Assembly (NCBI GenBank): GCA_902463265.1
Contig: CABQEV010000008.1
Span: 1-64,000 of the forward strand
Length of the DNA stretch: 64,000 nucleotides
From: UMGS1889 sp900556055
GTDB lineage: Bacteria > Bacillota > Clostridia > Oscillospirales > Ruminococcaceae
Reading direction: 5' to 3'
The position numbers and the translations under genes were made by a program. Under the pieces are notes generated by a model. It was given only the letters and a program-made list of their open reading frames with translations, made no database searches and had not been told where the DNA came from. Below, piece after piece: positions 5,737 through 14,236 of this stretch (its first letter is position 1; every line of letters starts with the position of its first letter).

Positions 5737-7029
5737 ATGGCTGACAAGAAATATAGATTTGAAACCTTACAGGTACAGGCAGGACAGGAAAATCCAGATC
5801 CCACAACAGATGCAAGAGCAGTCCCCATCTACGCTTCCACATCTTTCGTTTTCCATAACTCCCAGCACGCAGCAGACCGCTTCGGTCTCCGTGACGCAGG
5901 CAATATCTACGGCAGACTTACCAACCCGACACAGAGCGTTTTTGAAGAAAGGATCGCAGTTCTTGAAGGCGGTTCGGCGGCTCTCGGCGTAGCTTCCGGT
6001 GCTGCTGCCATCAACTACACCATTCAGGCTCTTGCAAAGTCAGGCGAGCATATCGTAGCTTCCAAGACCATCTACGGCGGCACATACAACCTTCTTGCCC
6101 ACACTCTGCCGCTCACATCTCAGATCACAGCTACATTCGTTGACCCCGACGTTGAAGGTTCATTCGAGGCTGCTATCCAGCCCAATACAAAGGCTATCTA
6201 CATCGAAACACTCGGCAACCCCAACTCGAACATCATCGACATTGAGGAAGTTGCAAAGATCGCTCACAAGCACGGCATTCCCCTTGTTGTTGACTCTACA
6301 TTCGCTACGCCTTATCTCGTTCGTCCTATCGAGTACGGCGCAGATATCGTAGTTCACAGTGCTACAAAGTTCATCGGCGGCCACGGCACAGCTATCGGCG
6401 GCGTTATCGTTGACGGCGGCACATTCGACTGGAAGGCTTCCGGAAAATATCCCTGGATCTCCGATCCCAACCCCTCTTACCACGGCGTAAGCTTCGCAGA
6501 TGCAGCAGGTCCCGCAGCATTTGCTACATATATCAGAGCTATCCTTCTCCGTGACACAGGCTCGACTATCTCCCCGTTCCATGCATTTATGTTCCTCCAG
6601 GGACTGGAAACACTCTCACTCCGTGTTGAACGCCATGTTTCCAACGCCCTGAAGATCGTTGAGTTCCTGAACGATCACCCGCAGGTTGAGGCTGTTCACC
6701 ATCCGTCCCTCGAAACCGAGCCAAGCCATAAGCTCTACAAGAAGTACTTCCCTAACGGCGGCGGTTCTATCTTCACATTTGAGATCAAGGGCGATGACAA
6801 GACCGCTCAGAAGTTCATTGACAATCTGAAGATCTTCTCACTGCTCGCAAATGTTGCAGATGTTAAGTCGCTCGTTATCCACCCCGCTTCGACAACACAT
6901 TCTCAGCTCAACGAAGAAGAGCTTCTCGATCAGGGGATCAAGCCCAATACTATCAGGCTTTCGATAGGAATTGAAAATGTTGATGACCTTATCGAAGCCC
7001 TCAGTGATGCATTTGATGCTGTAAAGTAA
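5737..7029 (+). CDS. metY: O-acetylhomoserine sulfhydrylase (PLP enzyme)
   Basis: Joins O-acetylhomoserine with sulfide to give homocysteine (methionine synthesis), with possible side activity as cysteine synthase. The 430-residue length is typical of the MetY branch of the Cys/Met PLP family. Seen: YGRLTNPT (58-65), D186 (VVDSTFATP) and the PLP lysine K211 in HSATKFIGGHG. AGGAGGAATT precedes the ATG. It stands as a single-gene unit with its own promoter, upstream dyad, leader ORF and terminator. Regulation by sulfur amino acids is inferred. Confidence 0.95.
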   Translation: MADKKYRFETLQVQAGQENPDPTTDARAVPIYASTSFVFHNSQHAADRFGLRDAGNIYGRLTNPTQSVFEERIAVLEGGSAALGVASGAAAINYTIQALAKSGEHIVASKTIYGGTYNLLAHTLPLTSQITATFVDPDVEGSFEAAIQPNTKAIYIETLGNPNSNIIDIEEVAKIAHKHGIPLVVDSTFATPYLVRPIEYGADIVVHSATKFIGGHGTAIGGVIVDGGTFDWKASGKYPWISDPNPSYHGVSFADAAGPAAFATYIRAILLRDTGSTISPFHAFMFLQGLETLSLRVERHVSNALKIVEFLNDHPQVEAVHHPSLETEPSHKLYKKYFPNGGGSIFTFEIKGDDKTAQKFIDNLKIFSLLANVADVKSLVIHPASTTHSQLNEEELLDQGIKPNTIRLSIGIENVDDLIEALSDAFDAVK

Positions 7030-7035
7030 TATTTA

Positions 7036-7069
7036 GCCTGTACTGTTTATCGGACAGTACAGGTTTTTT
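7036..7069 (+). terminator. Terminator after metY
   Basis: CCTGTACTG (7038-7046) / CAGTACAGG (7055-7063), then TTTTTT. Confidence 0.9.
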
Positions 7070-7076
7070 CTTTTTT

Positions 7077-7346
7077 GGATAATTTCACTTTGAGCGTACC
7101 GTACCTTCTGCGTTCCGCCGCAGGTTCTGTCATAACCGTCACCCAAGTCCTTTCGGCGGACAGATACACGCCCATTCCCAAGTGTGTTCTCACGCCGATA
7201 TAATGCCCGCCTGACGCAATATATCCCCGTGAGAACACACAATGCCGTGTGGCACTGCATGACCGACAGCAGGACAAAGTGACCTCATTTCACATTGCTT
7301 TCGGCTTTGCGCCCGATGTACGCAGAACGGAAAAGTGAAATTATCC
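7077..7346. mobile_element. 270-bp MITE-like element, copy B (inverted)
   Basis: Same length and terminal repeats as the copy at 3771-4040, in reverse orientation, about 98% identical by eye. It is inserted between the metY terminator and the cobO promoter (its right end is 17 bp from the cobO -35 box). The near identity points to recent movement or gene conversion. Confidence 0.8.
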
Positions 7347-7363
7347 GAAATAATACACCAAGT

Positions 7364-7392
7364 TTGACATAACCGAGACGCAATGGTATAAT
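7364..7392 (+). promoter_or_regulatory. Promoter of cobO
   Basis: TTGACA 7364-7369, 17-bp spacer, TATAAT 7387-7392. Confidence 0.85.
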
Positions 7393-7412
7393 GAGAAAAA
7401 GGAGGGCTTTTT

Positions 7413-7934
7413 ATGGGACTTATTCACATTTACTGCGGCGACGGAAAGGGCAAAACGACCGCCGCTATGGGGCTTGCTCTGCGTGCGGCAGGCAGCGGAA
7501 TGAAGGTTTATATCGTTCAGCTTCTTAAAGGCGCAGATACTTCCGAGCTTGCCTCGCTGAAGCTTATACCAAACATCACAGCTGCGAGATGCGACAAAAA
7601 TTACGGCTTTACATTCAGCATGACCGAAGAAAATATGCGCCTTATGACCGAATGCCACAACAAGCTTCTTTCCGATGCAGAAGCTGCCGCAAAAAGCGGC
7701 GAATACGGAATGCTCATTATCGACGAGTTCAACGCCGCATATGAATACGGATATCTTGACCGCAAGCTTGCAGACAGGATCGTACTGCAAAAGCCCGAAG
7801 CCTTGGAGCTTGTTCTGACCGGACGTGACCCACAGCAGAAATTCATAGACGCAGCCGATTATGTCAGCGAAATAAAGGCGGTCAAGCACCCGTTCAACAG
7901 GGGAATAACAGCAAGAAAAGGAATAGAATATTAA
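7413..7934 (+). CDS. cobO: Cob(I)alamin adenosyltransferase, CobA/CobO type
   Basis: Transfers the adenosyl group of ATP to Co(I) corrinoids, giving adenosylcobalamin. The 173-residue P-loop protein has Walker A GDGKGKTT (9-16) immediately at the N-terminus, a YIVQLLKG strand, LIIDEFNAAYEYG and VLTGRDP. Length and motifs match the CobA/BtuR family. AAAGGAGGG precedes the ATG. No other cobalamin genes are nearby, so a salvage role is likely. Confidence 0.94.
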   Translation: MGLIHIYCGDGKGKTTAAMGLALRAAGSGMKVYIVQLLKGADTSELASLKLIPNITAARCDKNYGFTFSMTEENMRLMTECHNKLLSDAEAAAKSGEYGMLIIDEFNAAYEYGYLDRKLADRIVLQKPEALELVLTGRDPQQKFIDAADYVSEIKAVKHPFNRGITARKGIEY

Positions 7935-7971
7935 AAAGTGCGGAGAGTTCAATTCAGCTCTCCGCACTTTT
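7935..7971. terminator. Bidirectional terminator between cobO and the cyclase gene
   Basis: AAAGTGCGGAGAG / CTCTCCGCACTTT, a long stem with A- and T-runs on both sides, separating convergent genes. Confidence 0.88.
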
Positions 7972-7975
7972 AGTA

Positions 7976-9601
7976 TTATATCGGCTTAAACAAATCCGTG
8001 TGCTTTTTTTCGGGCAGCTTATCGCCCATTTCCTTTTTCATTTCCTCTTTGTTTTTGTACATCGCATTGTCCGCACGCCTGAAAACGCTCATGTAATTAT
8101 CGTCGTCCGATGAATTGAACTCCGAATATCCATAGGCTATCGAAACAGGCAGACGGGCTATTGCCGACGAATTGAACTTCTCGATATTTTTCTCAAACCG
8201 GTTAAGAAGCTCTTTATAGAGAGGTGCGTTTGAGTCCTCGAGTATAACGCAGAACTCATCTCCGCCTATCCTGAATATTTTGTTCGGCTCAAATGTCTCG
8301 CGGATTATGCGGCTTGCGCTTGATATAAGAATATCGCCGAAATTATGTCCGTAGCCGTCGTTTATCTTTTTCAGATTGTTGACATCGAATACAATAACAG
8401 TGAATTTCGGTATTCCCTTTCTTATCTTGAGGTTCACCTTAACGGTTTCCTCACGGTATGCCGTTGCATTTCCGACTCCCGTAAGAGCGTCCTTGAACGC
8501 AAGGTCGTTTATCTGAATGCTGTTTTTCTTCAGACTGTCACGCATTTTGCGGAATGTATCGGAAAGAAGTCCAAGCTCATCTCCGGAGCGCCATGCTATC
8601 TGAACATTATAATCGCCGTCAGTCATATGCCTTGCCGCATCATTCATCTGGCGCAGAGGTGCTATAACGTGCCTGTCCGTCAGGACTGCCGCAAAAACAG
8701 CTGCCGCTGCCGAAAGCATAGCGATAAGCAGGGTTATCCATGTAAAAGCGAGCGGCTTTGAATGATCCGCTCCCGCCTCGCTTGCGGATATGCATAGCAC
8801 AAGCTTCATTTTCCCGCTGATCCGTCCGATCGCATATGTAACTCCCGATTTTCCGTTTCCTGCGGTATAAAGCGTGCCGTTTTCGGAAAGATCCTCCCTG
8901 CCGCTGAATGAAGCTGAAAATATCTCAGCTCTGTACGAGTTGGAGCTTGTACAGCAGATGACATTGTATTCGCCGTCAGTAAGAAAAGCCGTGCCGTCCG
9001 AGCCGAAGCTTATCCCTGACAGGAAATCGGATATATCCGTGAAGCTCATGTCCATTCCGACCGAGCCTATCACCTTTCTGCCCGAATACACGGGAGCAGT
9101 GAACGAGATCACATCTGCGGCTGAATAGCTGCTCTTATGCGGTGCAGACCAATGAGCCTCATCATCCTCGGAATAAAAGCTGTCAAAATCAGACGATAAT
9201 GATCCGGTAAGATTTTTAGCGGTCGATTCCCTTGAACTCAGGATCAGCTTATCGCTGCCTGCTGCCGTATCATTGACGCACACATACACAGCCGATGCGC
9301 CGCAGCCCTCGCCGAGACTTTCCAGAACAGCGGAAATATCGCCCATATATGCAGATATATCAGCCCCTGCCGCATACTTTCCCGAAGCATAATCAGCAGC
9401 TGCTTTAACGGAATTTTCGGCAGAAACCAGTTTTTCATCGAGAGCCGACGATTCCTTGATGCAGGTCATAGTCATGATCTCGTTGAGATTTTCGGTCCTG
9501 ACAGATCCAAGGTCAAGCTGAGCTATGACCGATACTATTACAGCAGTGATAAGCACAGCTGCCGCCGCAAAGACCGAATAACGCATTCTGATGGATTTCA
9601 T
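7976..9601 (-). CDS. Membrane diguanylate cyclase with sensor domain
   Basis: Predicted to make cyclic di-GMP in response to an extracytoplasmic signal. The 541-residue protein has an N-terminal membrane helix (about 9-28), a Cache-like extracellular region (about 30-280), a second helix (about 285-308), a HAMP linker (about 305-357) and a GGDEF domain from about 370, with DALTGVGN (371-378) and intact GGDEF (446-450). The usual RxxD inhibitory site just before GGDEF is missing (RETFEPNKIFRI), so product inhibition may be absent. No effector gene lies nearby. Confidence 0.9.
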   Translation of the reverse strand: MKSIRMRYSVFAAAAVLITAVIVSVIAQLDLGSVRTENLNEIMTMTCIKESSALDEKLVSAENSVKAAADYASGKYAAGADISAYMGDISAVLESLGEGCGASAVYVCVNDTAAGSDKLILSSRESTAKNLTGSLSSDFDSFYSEDDEAHWSAPHKSSYSAADVISFTAPVYSGRKVIGSVGMDMSFTDISDFLSGISFGSDGTAFLTDGEYNVICCTSSNSYRAEIFSASFSGREDLSENGTLYTAGNGKSGVTYAIGRISGKMKLVLCISASEAGADHSKPLAFTWITLLIAMLSAAAAVFAAVLTDRHVIAPLRQMNDAARHMTDGDYNVQIAWRSGDELGLLSDTFRKMRDSLKKNSIQINDLAFKDALTGVGNATAYREETVKVNLKIRKGIPKFTVIVFDVNNLKKINDGYGHNFGDILISSASRIIRETFEPNKIFRIGGDEFCVILEDSNAPLYKELLNRFEKNIEKFNSSAIARLPVSIAYGYSEFNSSDDDNYMSVFRRADNAMYKNKEEMKKEMGDKLPEKKHTDLFKPI

Positions 9602-9616
9602 CCAATGTCGTCCCCT

Positions 9617-10315
9617 TTATTGTTCACGATAAAACCGTTTTTTAGTTCTGATATCGTCCTTATACTTAAAGCACGAATTCAGATGGATGATCTCGTGTCT
9701 TGATGCAGGCATAAGAAGAAGCCCTGCAATATCTTTTTCGCCCCAGAAATCAAGCAGCCAGACAGAGTTTTCCTGCGGTGTAACTCCGCCTTCCGAGAAT
9801 ATCCTGTCAAGGCTCTTATCGGAAACACGCTTTTTCATATCAGAGCTGCTGAGAGCTCCGCAGATCTCTCGGGTGCGCTTTCCGACAGCGGATCGGTATT
9901 TCAGCAGTTCGTCGATAACGATATTTTTGCTTATCAGCATTATCTCATCATCCGTCATAGCATTGCCCGTGTCGGTAAATGCCGTTTTCATGCGCAATTT
10001 CCAGCTTTCGTCAAACACCTGACCGCCGTCTGCGGCAAGTACGCCCATTGTCAGATCCTCAATTCTTGCTATATGCCAAAGGCTCCATGCGATAGTTTCG
10101 TCCCTTGCCCCCGGCATAATATAGTACTCCTCCGGTTTAAGATCATCCGTCAGACCATCTATATTATTTTTTCCCGTTCCTGAAACTTCCCCCGAATGAA
10201 GCATTGAGTGGATCTGGAGGAAAAGATCCATTCCATGCTCAAAACCGTCCGCTTTCCTGATGACAGAGGTCAACTCCCTATGCATAGCGGACAGTTCATC
10301 TCCAAAATATTTCAC
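9617..10315 (-). CDS. DinB-like four-helix protein
   Basis: DinB/YfiT-like putative metal-binding helical bundle; family functions include thiol transfer and DNA-damage-induced roles, mostly unknown. Seen: SLWHIARIEDLTMGVLAADG (metal-type histidine in WHIARIED), a central helix, and a C-terminal SRHEIIHLNSC with two histidines. The start is uncertain. GTG at 10315 has GGCGGTG upstream; another GTG at 10360 in frame would add 15 residues. Upstream lies a perfect palindrome at 10522-10536. Confidence 0.6.
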   Translation of the reverse strand: MKYFGDELSAMHRELTSVIRKADGFEHGMDLFLQIHSMLHSGEVSGTGKNNIDGLTDDLKPEEYYIMPGARDETIAWSLWHIARIEDLTMGVLAADGGQVFDESWKLRMKTAFTDTGNAMTDDEIMLISKNIVIDELLKYRSAVGKRTREICGALSSSDMKKRVSDKSLDRIFSEGGVTPQENSVWLLDFWGEKDIAGLLLMPASRHEIIHLNSCFKYKDDIRTKKRFYREQ

Positions 10316-10521
10316 AATGACACCGCCGTTCGTTTTATGACTAAATCCGCAAATATACACTGAACACCGTAAACTGACATTTACATCATAAGTCTTATCA
10401 ATATTTTATCTGCAAGCCGGATCATGCAGACAATAAAGCAAATCAGCCGTTTTTCATCGGCAATAAAATCAAGGAAACAAATTTATAAAAGATTATAAAC
10501 ATCCTCGGATTTCCGCTTTAT

Positions 10522-10536
10522 TGATACATTGTATCA
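10522..10536. promoter_or_regulatory. Perfect palindrome, candidate operator
   Basis: TGATACAtTGTATCA, 7-bp arms around one base, in the 310-bp gap between the DinB-like gene and the antiporter gene's 3' end. No convincing promoter is seen around it. It could control the DinB-like gene. The rest of 10316-10625 shows nothing else. Confidence 0.4.
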
Positions 10537-10625
10537 CAAATGAAAAAAATATAAAACAATTTTCTTTTTCATCCTCGTAAACTTTTATGACAATTACGTT
10601 AATTTTTCCATACATTCCCAGATGG

Positions 10626-11813
10626 CTATTCATCATTATTATTCTCAAGCAGCTTTTTATATGTCAGATCAATGCCGAATGCGCCGAGCGGAGCAGTGAT
10701 AAATATTGCTGTGACAGCCTCGGAAAGGACTGTTTCGCCGCACGCAAGCCCCATAGCAAGCGGAACACCGCCCATTGCAGCCTGAACGGTCGCCTTAGGC
10801 ATATATGCGATCATACAAAACAGGCGCTCCTTTGCATTCAGCGGAGTTTTTATCAGGCAGCAGAAAACACCGGCTGCCCTGAAAACCAGTCCGCCAAGTA
10901 TCAGCAGTACAGCTCCTAACCCACCGCTTACCGCATATGCAGGATCAACAGCCGCTCCGACAAGCACGAACAGCATTATTTCTGCCGCTGACCACAGCTT
11001 TGTCAGCTTAACGGTCATTCTCAGAGCAGCCTCGGGCAGGCGTATTTTCGCCGCTATTCCCATGCTCATGACAGCGATAAGCCCTGAGAACGGGAATATT
11101 CCGTCAAGAAGGCTTTCCGCAGCGGCAAGCAGGAGCGATATTCCGAGAAAAGCAATGATCTTTTCCGAATCTCTGAAGTGAAATCTTCCAAAAAACATTC
11201 CGAACAGCACTCCAAGCACTGCACCCGCCGCAATTCCCGAAATTATGGATATTGGGACATTCAGCAGTGACGATGCCGAAAATCCGCCGCTTTTCAGCAG
11301 TCCGGCAAATGCAGTGAACATTGCGATCGTAAACACATCATCTGCCGCCGCTCCTGCCAGTATGAGCTGCGGCACGCCCTTTTCCGTGCCTATCTTTTCA
11401 TCTATGAACCTCGTCATTCTCGGCACAACCACCGCAGGCGATACCGATGCAATGACCGCACCCAGCAGCGCAGCCTCGCCCGTACTGAGTCCCAGAAGAT
11501 GGGGTGCAAGCAGCGTTATTCCAAGGGTCTCCGCCGCTGCGGGCAGAAAACACATCAGCACGGCAGGCCGTCCGACTTTTTTGAGATCCGAAATATTCAG
11601 CGATAATCCCGCCTTTGCGAGGATTATAACAAGCGCTATTTTACGTATATCGGCGGATATGGAAAGCGTTGTTCCGTCGATAAGATCAAGGCAGTAAGGC
11701 CCGATGATTATTCCCGCTGCCATCATTCCGAGTATAGGCGGGATCCTGCACTTTCCTGCGAGTTTCCCTGCAGCAAATCCTGCAAGCAGCACGACCGATA
11801 TTCCCAAAAGCAT
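10626..11813 (-). CDS. Cation/proton antiporter under fluoride control
   Basis: CPA-superfamily antiporter, 395 residues, about 11-12 membrane helices. Visible family motifs are PPILGMMAAGIIIGP near the N-terminus and the paired aspartates in AGAAADDVFTIA (about 158-159) used for ion exchange. The start at 11813 is set by GGAGG 7 nt upstream. Immediately upstream is a fluoride riboswitch with terminator, so the gene is probably induced by fluoride. Antiporters of this family are a known class in the fluoride regulon. It probably helps expel fluoride or restore ion balance; the transported ion is not determinable here. Confidence 0.88.
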   Translation of the reverse strand: MLLGISVVLLAGFAAGKLAGKCRIPPILGMMAAGIIIGPYCLDLIDGTTLSISADIRKIALVIILAKAGLSLNISDLKKVGRPAVLMCFLPAAAETLGITLLAPHLLGLSTGEAALLGAVIASVSPAVVVPRMTRFIDEKIGTEKGVPQLILAGAAADDVFTIAMFTAFAGLLKSGGFSASSLLNVPISIISGIAAGAVLGVLFGMFFGRFHFRDSEKIIAFLGISLLLAAAESLLDGIFPFSGLIAVMSMGIAAKIRLPEAALRMTVKLTKLWSAAEIMLFVLVGAAVDPAYAVSGGLGAVLLILGGLVFRAAGVFCCLIKTPLNAKERLFCMIAYMPKATVQAAMGGVPLAMGLACGETVLSEAVTAIFITAPLGAFGIDLTYKKLLENNNDE

Positions 11814-11828
11814 AACGATACCTCCAAA

Positions 11829-11873
11829 CAAAAAAGCCGACAGCTTCTGCGTAAAAAGCAGAAGTCATCGGCT
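11829..11873 (-). terminator. Riboswitch expression platform (terminator)
   Basis: Minus strand AGCCGATGACTTCTGC pairs with GCAGAAGCTGTCGGCT, then TTTTTTG. The 5' arm is also the 3' part of the fluoride aptamer, so ligand binding would prevent termination. Confidence 0.88.
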
Positions 11874-11927
11874 TATTTTTCAAATAAGCGGTTCTCGGAT
11901 CATCTCCGAAGGAAGAACCTCATTTCC
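11858..11927 (-). ncRNA. Fluoride riboswitch (crcB motif)
   Basis: Minus strand shows the conserved aptamer parts in order: GGAAATGAGGTTCTTCC, an AGAACCGC segment and GCCGATGACTTCTGC, matching the crcB-motif consensus. It precedes the antiporter gene by about 45 nt and overlaps a terminator. Confidence 0.88.
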
Positions 11928-11933
11928 TTTTTA

Positions 11934-11962
11934 AATATATCACATTTTTCGGGATATGTCAA
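11934..11962 (-). promoter_or_regulatory. Promoter of the fluoride-controlled gene
   Basis: Minus strand TTGACA (11962-11957), 17-bp spacer, TATATT (11939-11934), just ahead of the aptamer. Confidence 0.82.
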
Positions 11963-11969
11963 TACCTTA

Positions 11970-12665
11970 TCATGCTCCGAGTGTGATAGTTCCGTTGATA
12001 ACGAGGACAAACATCACGCATGTAACAAGGACGAACGCAACAGCTGCGTATATTCCGATAAGATGCTTTTTGTTTTTCACCTCAGCAGCCTTTTCGGACG
12101 GCGGCAGCATTGATGTTTTTCTCAGCGCATTTACAAGCGGCTTATAAACAAGAAGTGTGATAGTTCCGTTGATGAATCCTTTCAGGAGATTGAACGGCAG
12201 AAATACTGTCGGAAGCATTCCCGCAACGACCTCGCGGGGAGTTCCCATGTAAATAGGCGTGATAAGATAATTCCAGAGAAGCATCATAACGACCATTACA
12301 GCCGTGCCTGTTATCAGACCGATAACTGCACCTGACATCGTATGCTTTTTCTTGTAGATGACAGCGGCAGGCACAACGAAGGCAACTGTTGAAATGATGT
12401 TCATTATCGCTCCGATTATGCCCGTGTCACTTATGGTCACAAGCTCGATCAGCGACACAACAACTGACATCAGCAGTGCCGCCGCAGGGCCGAACAGAAA
12501 TCCGCCGATAACGATGATAACGTCCTTCGGCTCATATTTCAGGAACGAATAAACAGGAATGTTTATCACGAAAACGGATATGTACGCCAGTGCGCAGAAC
12601 ACCGCCATAAGCACCATTTTCTTAGTTTTGTAGGAGTTTCTCTCTCCGACTGCTGTATTTGCCAT
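11970..12665 (-). CDS. ribU: ECF transporter S component for riboflavin
   Basis: Substrate-binding membrane subunit of an energy-coupling factor transporter; it works with the shared EcfA/A'/T module encoded elsewhere. The 231-residue protein has about six helices. The segment YSFLKYEPKDVIIVIGGFLFGP (residues about 39-60) matches the RibU signature FLKYxPxDVP. The start at 12665 follows GGAAAGGATTG. The FMN riboswitch upstream independently indicates a flavin substrate. Confidence 0.92.
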   Translation of the reverse strand: MANTAVGERNSYKTKKMVLMAVFCALAYISVFVINIPVYSFLKYEPKDVIIVIGGFLFGPAAALLMSVVVSLIELVTISDTGIIGAIMNIISTVAFVVPAAVIYKKKHTMSGAVIGLITGTAVMVVMMLLWNYLITPIYMGTPREVVAGMLPTVFLPFNLLKGFINGTITLLVYKPLVNALRKTSMLPPSEKAAEVKNKKHLIGIYAAVAFVLVTCVMFVLVINGTITLGA

Positions 12666-12716
12666 ATAGATCAATCCTTTCCGTGCGGCAATGGCATCCG
12701 CAAGGACCTGTAAACC

Positions 12717-12749
12717 TGAAAAGCCCCCGAACATAAATCGTTCGGGGGC
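12717..12749 (-). terminator. Terminator of the FMN riboswitch
   Basis: GCCCCCGAAC / GTTCGGGGGC stem (12740-12749 / 12723-12732) followed on the minus strand by TTTT. It sits between the aptamer and ribU. Confidence 0.88.
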
Positions 12750-12795
12750 AGAAAAATCAGCGATATGACCCGTTATCGGGAATATCGTCAACGCC

Positions 12796-12936
12796 TCTGG
12801 TTTCTTTCATCCGGACTATACCGTCGGTTTCGGGATCGCACCGAAATCAGCGAACAGGCTCTTTATCAGCCGCTCGGTCGAGGACTCGTGCATATGCACA
12901 TTACCTCCGGTGAGGAATTTCACCCCGCCCTGAAAC
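12796..12936 (-). ncRNA. FMN riboswitch (RFN element)
   Basis: Minus strand carries the invariant blocks in order: CAGGGCGGGGTGAAATTCC, CTCACCGGAGGTAATG, GAGTCC..GACCGA, TTCGGTGCGATCCCGAAACC, GACGGTATAGTCCGGATG and AAAGAAACC. FMN binding should promote the downstream terminator and switch off ribU. Confidence 0.97.
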
Positions 12937-12969
12937 AGATTTGCAGATCATTTTTATTTGCTTAAAGGA

Positions 12970-13425
12970 TCACTCCTCGTCGGGAGCTTCCTCTTCAGCC
13001 TCATCTTCGTCCTCAAGATCGAACTCAAGAAGTTCGCCGCAGTTAGGGCAGTTCATAGAACCTTCCTCGATCATCTGCTCATTCAGGCAGATTGTATCGC
13101 CGCATGTAGGACATGTAACCTCATAAAGGTCATCATCGTCGAAGCCGTCGAAATCATCTTCATCGTCATATTCGTCGTCGTCTTCGTCGCCGCAGCATTC
13201 ATCGTCAAGATCGTAATAGTCATTCTCGATCTCACCGAGATCCTCATCGATAGCATCGACAACATCAACAACCTCATCGATCTGATCCTGCATATCCTGA
13301 ACTTCTTCAGCCATATCAGCAAGGATATCAGCCATCAGGGAAAGAACCTTGCCCTGCTTGGAATCTTTAAGTTCCATACCGTCCATAAGACCTTTAAGAT
13401 AAGATACTCTTTCACTCAGCTTCAT
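12970..13425 (-). CDS. CD1247-type acidic zinc-ribbon protein
   Basis: Unknown function; this architecture is conserved in clostridia. The 151-residue product has an N-terminal helical domain (MKLSERVSYLKGLMDGMEL, 1-60), a very acidic linker (about 60-100, mostly D/E) and a zinc ribbon with C105/C108 and C126/C129, ending in another acidic tail. AAGGAGGC precedes the start. It sits between efp and the FMN-controlled ribU, same strand. A regulatory or scaffold role is possible but not shown. Confidence 0.8.
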   Translation of the reverse strand: MKLSERVSYLKGLMDGMELKDSKQGKVLSLMADILADMAEEVQDMQDQIDEVVDVVDAIDEDLGEIENDYYDLDDECCGDEDDDEYDDEDDFDGFDDDDLYEVTCPTCGDTICLNEQMIEEGSMNCPNCGELLEFDLEDEDEAEEEAPDEE

Positions 13426-13479
13426 AGCCGCAGCCTCCTTTATTAGAAGAAAATCTTTTTATATTTCCACAGTCCGAGC

Positions 13480-14037
13480 TTATGCTCTTTCCATGTACTC
13501 GCCTGTTCTTGTATCGATACGGATCTTTTCGCCCTGGTCGATAAAGAGAGGAACCTTGATCTCAGCGCCTGTCTCCAGTGTAGCGGGCTTTGTAGCGTTT
13601 GTAGCTGTATCGCCCTTGAAGCCGGGATCAGTTTCTGTTACTACCAGCTCAACAAAGTTGGGCGGCTCAACAGTGAATACCTTGCCCTTGTAGGAGCAAA
13701 CCTTACAGATCATTTCTTCCTTAACGAACTTGAAGTTGTCGGGAAGCTCTGTGTGGCTGATAGGCACCTGCTCATAAGTTTCGGGATCCATAAAGTAATA
13801 GAGATCGCCGTCGTTATAAGAATACTGCATATCCTTTCTCTCTACGAAAGCAGAGGGGAACTTAGCAGAAGGGTTGTAGCTCTTTTCAACTACGGAACCT
13901 GTGATCACGTTCTTGACCTTGGTTCTTACAAAAGCTGCTCCCTTTCCGGGCTTTACGTGCTGGAACTCGACTACCTGGAGAACGTTGCCGTCCTCTTCAA
14001 AGGTAACGCCGTTTCTGAAATCGCCTGCTGTTATCAT
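13480..14037 (-). CDS. efp: Elongation factor P
   Basis: Relieves ribosome stalling at polyproline stretches. The 185-residue, three-domain protein has the normal length. The tip loop KPGKGAAFVR places the functional lysine at K32. Domain III ends with DTRTGEYMERA. GGAGGTAATTT precedes the ATG. No lysine-modifying genes are nearby. Confidence 0.97.
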   Translation of the reverse strand: MITAGDFRNGVTFEEDGNVLQVVEFQHVKPGKGAAFVRTKVKNVITGSVVEKSYNPSAKFPSAFVERKDMQYSYNDGDLYYFMDPETYEQVPISHTELPDNFKFVKEEMICKVCSYKGKVFTVEPPNFVELVVTETDPGFKGDTATNATKPATLETGAEIKVPLFIDQGEKIRIDTRTGEYMERA

Positions 14038-14236
14038 AAATTACCTCCATAAATCAAAACTTCTCGGGAAAAAGCACACCACATGCACAAGCATATAATG
14101 CCCCGATGTCTTGATATTTATTTTACTATATTTCTCTGCATTTTGCAAGCCTTTTTTTATAAAAATCAAATAAAATTGCACAATTCAACACATTGCGTAC
14201 ACACTTGTCCGTGCGGAATAAAAATATGCACAAATT

